Positions 59,819 through 64,000 of a stretch of DNA of 64,000 nt are shown here, in pieces. Every line of letters starts with the position of its first letter. The stretch's first letter is position 1. Source of the stretch: Rugosimonospora sp040255525 (GTDB lineage Bacteria > Actinomycetota > Actinomycetes > Mycobacteriales > Micromonosporaceae); the NCBI GenBank assembly GCA_040255525.1, contig JBDZVD010000001.1, positions 62,001 to 126,000 of the forward strand, given 5' to 3'. Both the position numbers and the translations under genes were made by a program. The notes below the pieces were generated by a model. It saw only the letters and a program-made list of their open reading frames with translations. It was not told where the DNA came from and did no database searches.

Positions 59819-60447
59819 TCCGGATCGTCGTGGTCGACGACGACGATCTGGTGCGCTCCGGCCTCGCCGCAATCCTCGACCTCGAACCCGACATCAATGT
59901 GGTGGGACAGGGCATCGACGGAGTCGACGTGCCCGCGCTGGTTGCGCGGAGCAGGCCCGACGTGGTGCTGATGGACGTGCGAATGCCACGCGTCGACGGC
60001 ATAGGCGCAACCGCCAGGCTCACCGAGCGGCCCGGCAGCCCGGCGGTGGTGGTGATCACCACATTCGAGAGCGACGACGCCGTGCACGACGCCCTGTTGG
60101 CCGGTGCGCGCGGCTTCGTCCTGAAGCGGGCACGTCCCGAAGAGCTGCTGGCCGCGGTGCGTACCGTCGCCCGCACGGACTGTCTGGTCTTCCCCAACGC
60201 GATCCGCCGGATCGCGACCACCCGCCGTACGACGATCAAGCCAGCCTGGGCGCGTCGGCTCACCGCTCGGGAGCGCGACGTTCTCACCCATGTGGCCCGC
60301 GGCCAGACCAACGCCGAGATAGCCGAGTCGCTGGTGGTATCGGTTGAAACGGTGAAGAGCCACCTGCGTTCCCTGCTGGCCAAGTCCGGATCCCGGCACC
60401 GAACCGAGCTGGTGGTCCGGTGTTACGAAGCCGGCATACTCGGCTAA
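59815..60447 (+). CDS. Response regulator, NarL/LuxR family
   Basis: 210 aa, ATGA overlap with the kinase. Receiver domain with acidic pocket VVDDDDLVRSG, phospho-acceptor Asp54 (VVLMDVRMPRVDG), Thr in VITTFES and Lys in FVLKRARPEE. The C-terminal LuxR-type helix-turn-helix reads LTARERDVLTHVARGQTNAE. Partner of the upstream kinase; targets unknown but the neighbouring stress genes are candidates. Confidence 0.95.
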   Translation: MIRIVVVDDDDLVRSGLAAILDLEPDINVVGQGIDGVDVPALVARSRPDVVLMDVRMPRVDGIGATARLTERPGSPAVVVITTFESDDAVHDALLAGARGFVLKRARPEELLAAVRTVARTDCLVFPNAIRRIATTRRTTIKPAWARRLTARERDVLTHVARGQTNAEIAESLVVSVETVKSHLRSLLAKSGSRHRTELVVRCYEAGILG

Positions 60448-60950
60448 TAGATCATTTCTGAGCGACGGTGTTCGGCTGCGCAGGCCCGCCTACCGGGCAG
60501 ACGCGGGTTCGACTCGGCACTACGGGCCCTGTGACTTCGAAGTCGGAGTCCGGTGCCGGATCGGGCCTGCGTCAGGTGGAGCTGCGGCTGGCCGGGCGGC
60601 GGGCGGTACCTCAGTGGGCTGGTGCTCTGCGCCAACGCCTACGGGGGCCCGGATGACGAGGCTGTGCCAGCGCCCGGGCATGCCACGTTGCAGCTGAGCG
60701 TGAGTCCCCGTGTCAACGACCGCGACCCGGAGGCATTCGCTGCTGGCCTGGCCGGTCTGGCCGGCGTCACACTTGTCACCTGAGCCGATCGTCGCCGCGT
60801 GGTGACTTGATCGAGTGGCGCACCGCTTGGCCGGCAGGCTGTCCGCGTAGCCCTCCCGCACCCGCGGAGGCCGGACGAACAGATGTTCAGCACCGCCCCG
60901 CCGATCGGACCAACCACCGCGGCGATCCCGAACGGCGCCGGGAACCAGGG
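60448..60950. other. No confident gene
   Basis: 500 bp downstream of the response regulator. A plus-strand frame at 60553-60783 (ends DPEAFAAGLAGLAGVTLVT) has coding-like composition but no recognisable family, and its start lacks a ribosome site; it may be the tail of a degraded gene. Nothing else stands out before the terminator at 60951. Confidence 0.35.
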
Positions 60951-60991
60951 TTCAACCCCCGCCCGGACGGAAGCCCCGGGCGGGGGTTGAA
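60951..60991. terminator. Strong terminator hairpin
   Basis: Perfect 16-bp arms (TTCAACCCCCGCCCGG at 60951-60966 and its complement at 60976-60991) with a 9-nt loop, 25 nt past the stop codon of the leftward secreted-protein gene. Most stable hairpin seen in the window. Confidence 0.85.
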
Positions 60992-61015
60992 CCGAGTTGG
61001 CCGGTGCGGGACGCG

Positions 61016-63826
61016 TTACCGTGCCGCGAGCGCCACGGCGTCGATGACGGTCTGGGTGACGTCGTTACCGTCCGCGTCGGTCGCCTGGGCCTTGATGCTC
61101 AGCTTCGCGTTCGCGGCCGGGGCGGTCGGCGTCCGGTACTTCACGGTGTAGGCGCCACCGTGACCGCCGACCACGGTCGCCTTCGTCCAGTTCTTGCCAC
61201 CGTCGGTACTCGTCCAGACGCTGAGGCCACGAATGACGATCGGCGTCGACGCCTGATGGTAGGCGGTGACGTGGAGTTCGTGTTCGCCGCCACCGGTGAC
61301 CGTGTTCGTGAGGTCTGTGCCGGGGTCGTACCCGAGGAACAGGAACGGGTCGGGTTCGCACGGGTCGCTGGCCCCGAAGGCCGTGCCCAGGCAGGCGGTG
61401 CCGATCGGAGTCCGGTCGGTCACCGGTGCTGCCGAGGTGAAGTCCCACGTCGTGGTGGTGGTGTTGTCGCGGGCGACCAACTGGTAGCGGGCCGCGCTGG
61501 CCGGGAGCTGGTAGGAGACCAGGCCACCGGCGAACAGGGTCTGCTGCACCTCCTGCCCATCGTGGTAGAGGTGGATGCTGTCGGCGGAGAAGCCGTACGC
61601 GCCGTCTTCGAGCACCGGGTCCGCGCCGGCGCTCAGGAACATGACGGGGTAGAGCGTGTTGCCCTGCCGGCAGAAGGAACAGTAGGCCAACATGTTCGGG
61701 TAGCTGTCGTACTTGCCGGGTTGGTCGCGCAGGATGTCGGACGAGATGGCGGACGAGCCGGGAGTCTCGGGGGCGGCGTCCCAGTTCTGGGTCGCCTCGC
61801 CTCCGGGCCGGGTGACCATGTCCCACCGCATCTGGTTGCCCTGATCGGTGTGTAGCCACCGCTGGATGACGACATCGGGTGCGGCCGGTCCGCGGTACTC
61901 GGTGATGGTGCCCGGTGCGGCTATCCCCTCGTAGGTGCTCGCCACGCCGAGGAACTCGTTCGACCGCCACACGCTCCACAGCTCGTCGGCTGAGGACGGA
62001 CCGCCGGCGTGGTAGGCATCGGTGACCGTGGTCAGCTGCGCGCCGCTGAGCGTGGTGTGCAGCGACGCGGGCACCTGTCCCTCCTGGTACAGGCTCGGGG
62101 TGTAGATGTAGGGGCTGTTGCCGTCGTACCCACTGGCATCGATCGTCACCGCTCCCTTGGCCAGCAGCTTGAGCAGGGCATCGCCCTGGTCGACGGGGAT
62201 CGTGACGAACGGCATGTCGATCGGGTCGCTCAGGCCGTACCACTGCGGGGTCACCGAGGTGCAGTAACCACGGGTGTACCCCGGGCTCATCGGATCGAAG
62301 AGTACGCCGATCGCGCCGGCTTGGATGGCGTCGTTCAGCTGCGAATCGAGGACGATGGCGAGACTGCCGTTCTGGCACCAGACCTGGTCGTCTTCGTGCA
62401 TGAGCACGAACTTTCCGCGGGCGTCGATGCCGGCGAAGTCCTCCGGTCGACCGGCACCGGCGTTCACCAGCCCGACCTTCTTCCGTCCCGTGAAGCGGAC
62501 CGCACCGAGGTTGCCGTACGTCGCGGCGGTGCGGTACACGAAGTACGACGGGTCGAGAGCCAGCCGCTGCGGCGCGGTCACCGTCATTGACACTTCCGGT
62601 CGGCCGAGCACCCAGGCGCTGCTCAGGTGGAAGGTGCCCACGCTGACCGGTGCGCTCGGCACGGCCCAGTAATTCGGTGTCGCGGCCTCGATCGCATTGT
62701 AGATCGCGGTGCCGTCCACCGAGGTGCGGTCGTCATTCTGCTCGCCGAAGAACGCCTGGCTCGGCCGCGGCGTGTCGATACTGATTTTTGTGGCCGTGTC
62801 GACGTCGAGGTCAAAGGTGGTGTCCCCGGCGACGGTGACCTGCGGGTCGATCAGGTCGACGTACTGGTTCTGCCAACCGGATACGAAGAACCCGAAGCCC
62901 GACGCGGAGTAGATGCCGGAGGGCACGGAGTAGGTCACCTGGTACGTGGTGCACGGATCGGCGTCGACACAGGTGAGCCCGGACCCCGGGAAGACGGTGT
63001 CGATCCCGTCGCCGGCGACGCCGTAGAGCGCCAGCGTGCCGGGTTCGACGCACAGGAGGGCCAGGTAGTGGTTGCACCCGAACACGCTGCCCCGGGTGCC
63101 GGTGATGGTCTCGGTGACCCGGTTGAGGACTTGCCCCGCCGACGGGTGTGCGGCCACGGTCCGGTCGCCGGTGGGCCAGGCGTGCACGGCCCCGCCGGTC
63201 AGGTGCGGCGCCCCACCCGCCGCGGTGGAGGTCTGCCCCGACAGTGCCGCCCAGAACGGCGCGGCGTGGGCGGCGCTGACCTTCAGGTCGACCGTTGCGG
63301 TCTCGGGATGGGCGGCGGCCACGGTGGCCCCGCCGAGCGCGGCGGCCTTGCCGGTCAACGCGGCCGCCGACAGCTTGCCCGAGAACTGGACGGTGACCGG
63401 TATGACCGCGGCGGGTCCGTTGTCGCCGTGGGTCGCCAGCCAGGTGAGGTCGAACAGGTTGGGGTCGAGCATGCCCGAGGCGACCAGTGCCGACGCGGCG
63501 AACGGAGTCGCGGAGACGGTGGCCACGCTGCCCCGGGAGCCGCCGCGTGCGGTGATCGCGACCGCGGGGGTGGCCCCGGGGTTGGGCGTCGCGGCGACGC
63601 TGTAGCGACCCTGGCCGGACGAGGTGAGCGTCACGCGGTCGCCGGTGAGCAGCGTGACATGGTAGATGGCGTCGTGAAGCGCCGGCAGGGCGAGCGGGCG
63701 CACGCCGCTCGCCGCGTCGTCCCCGGTGCCGCGCGCCATGGCGCTGCCCGGGGTGGCCAGGCTGATCGCGGCGAGACCGATGACGGCGGCGGTCAGGGCG
63801 AGGCGTCTGCGGTACTGCGTTCTCAT
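61016..63826 (-). CDS. Large secreted S8-peptidase-like protein lacking the protease domain
   Basis: 936 aa, ATG at 63826 after AAGGAG. Signal peptide (MRTQYRRRLALTAAVIGLAA, Ala-x-Ala region near 30). The YHVTLLTGDRVTL segment at ~55 is the N-terminal prodomain-like opening of many actinobacterial S8 peptidases, and a PA-type domain is visible near 470-560 (GKFVLMHEDDQVW, GAIGVLFDP). However, the subtilisin Asp, His (GHGTH) and Ser (GTSMA) motifs are absent, so it is not a subtilase. Probably an extracellular binding or accessory protein. Starts 11 nt after the gene at 63838, so the two are co-transcribed. Confidence 0.75.
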   Translation of the reverse strand: MRTQYRRRLALTAAVIGLAAISLATPGSAMARGTGDDAASGVRPLALPALHDAIYHVTLLTGDRVTLTSSGQGRYSVAATPNPGATPAVAITARGGSRGSVATVSATPFAASALVASGMLDPNLFDLTWLATHGDNGPAAVIPVTVQFSGKLSAAALTGKAAALGGATVAAAHPETATVDLKVSAAHAAPFWAALSGQTSTAAGGAPHLTGGAVHAWPTGDRTVAAHPSAGQVLNRVTETITGTRGSVFGCNHYLALLCVEPGTLALYGVAGDGIDTVFPGSGLTCVDADPCTTYQVTYSVPSGIYSASGFGFFVSGWQNQYVDLIDPQVTVAGDTTFDLDVDTATKISIDTPRPSQAFFGEQNDDRTSVDGTAIYNAIEAATPNYWAVPSAPVSVGTFHLSSAWVLGRPEVSMTVTAPQRLALDPSYFVYRTAATYGNLGAVRFTGRKKVGLVNAGAGRPEDFAGIDARGKFVLMHEDDQVWCQNGSLAIVLDSQLNDAIQAGAIGVLFDPMSPGYTRGYCTSVTPQWYGLSDPIDMPFVTIPVDQGDALLKLLAKGAVTIDASGYDGNSPYIYTPSLYQEGQVPASLHTTLSGAQLTTVTDAYHAGGPSSADELWSVWRSNEFLGVASTYEGIAAPGTITEYRGPAAPDVVIQRWLHTDQGNQMRWDMVTRPGGEATQNWDAAPETPGSSAISSDILRDQPGKYDSYPNMLAYCSFCRQGNTLYPVMFLSAGADPVLEDGAYGFSADSIHLYHDGQEVQQTLFAGGLVSYQLPASAARYQLVARDNTTTTTWDFTSAAPVTDRTPIGTACLGTAFGASDPCEPDPFLFLGYDPGTDLTNTVTGGGEHELHVTAYHQASTPIVIRGLSVWTSTDGGKNWTKATVVGGHGGAYTVKYRTPTAPAANAKLSIKAQATDADGNDVTQTVIDAVALAAR

Positions 63827-63837
63827 CGTCTTCTCCT

Positions 63838-64000
63838 TCAGCTGCCGTGCCGGGTCAGGGTCACGTCGTGCCGGGTGATGCCGTTCGCCGCGACGTCGAG
63901 GGTGGTGCTCGCCGCGTCGTAACCGGAGGCGGCGGCCGTGACCCGTTGCTTGCCGCTGGGGGTGAACAGCCAGTAGTAGCCGCCGGCCACGGCCGGGTCA
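63838..64000 (-). CDS. C-terminal end of a secreted protein with carboxypeptidase-regulatory-like repeat (partial)
   Basis: Only the last 53 codons are in the window: AVAGGYYWLFTPSGKQRVTA then a YDAASTTLDVAANGI stretch, ending at TGA 63838. This is the beta-sandwich carboxypeptidase regulatory-like module often placed at the C-terminus of secreted S8 or M14 peptidases. As the next gene is S8-like without a catalytic domain, this may be a related protein, possibly with an active protease domain beyond the right edge (inference). Confidence 0.65.
   Translation of the reverse strand, partial: DPAVAGGYYWLFTPSGKQRVTAAASGYDAASTTLDVAANGITRHDVTLTRHGS

Noticed and set aside
1..64000. Mobile element or prophage
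   Set aside because: No transposase, integrase, terminal repeats or tRNA-flanked junction was recognised anywhere in the window.

Overview
The window is GC-rich throughout (about 70% by eye), with frequent GTG starts and many 4-bp stop/start overlaps. It carries a large AfsR/SARP-type regulator, LamG/DNRLRE-type surface proteins and S8-peptidase-like secreted proteins. This points to a filamentous actinomycete, most likely Micromonosporaceae-like; that placement is inference. No tRNA, rRNA, CRISPR array, integrase or insertion sequence was recognised.

Layout. (1) 1-8.6 kb: the start of a secreted DNRLRE/LamG-type protein (continues past the left edge), an HD-domain protein, a 978-aa SARP/NB-ARC/TPR regulator, an ArsR-like regulator, a decayed ~99-bp copy of the SARP NB-ARC segment, and an MBL-fold hydrolase. 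(2) 8.9-26.4 kb: an aromatic-catabolism island. An SsuABC-type importer is followed by a Pht5-like protein, a convergent UbiD decarboxylase and a LysR regulator. A nine-gene operon (15310-23237) then encodes 3-hydroxyanthranilate dioxygenase, ACMS decarboxylase, aminomuconate semialdehyde dehydrogenase, aminomuconate deaminase, 4-oxalocrotonate decarboxylase and oxopentenoate hydratase, plus two MBL hydrolases and a second Pht5-like protein with no assigned step. Beyond an IclR gene, acetaldehyde dehydrogenase and hydroxy-oxovalerate aldolase finish the route to pyruvate and acetyl-CoA. (3) 26.4-30.9 kb: LysR, a ubiX gene with a large internal deletion, a second UbiD, an isochorismatase-like hydrolase and a GlxA-type regulator.

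(4) 31.1-48.1 kb: an organic-acid (probably tricarboxylate) island around an IclR gene. Leftward: CoA transferase, CitE-like lyase, cyclase-family hydrolase and MmgE/PrpD. Rightward: TctC lipoprotein, a fused TctA-TctB permease, MmgE/PrpD, a TcuA-like flavoprotein, a third MmgE/PrpD, an MFS transporter, an HMGL-like TIM barrel, a D-2-hydroxyacid dehydrogenase and a cupin. Together these suggest uptake of a tricarballylate-like acid, oxidation to cis-aconitate, and an itaconate/citramalyl-CoA type of breakdown (hypothesis).

(5) 48.2-51.7 kb: two divergent regulator/oxidoreductase pairs (MarR with a quinone oxidoreductase; TetR with an aldo/keto reductase) carrying clear palindromic operators. 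(6) 51.9-60.4 kb: a small secreted protein, homodimeric pyruvate dehydrogenase E1, an Acg-like nitroreductase, a universal stress protein, a membrane protein and a NarL-type two-component system; the mix resembles an actinobacterial hypoxia/dormancy module. (7) 61.0-64.0 kb: two leftward secreted-protein genes behind a strong terminator.

The least explained parts are the extra genes in the aminomuconate operon, the tricarboxylate island, and several repeat-type regulatory regions: a 15-bp motif duplicated on both sides of the LysR gene, a six-copy 17-bp array in front of an IclR gene, and a 31-bp perfect palindrome at the TetR gene.
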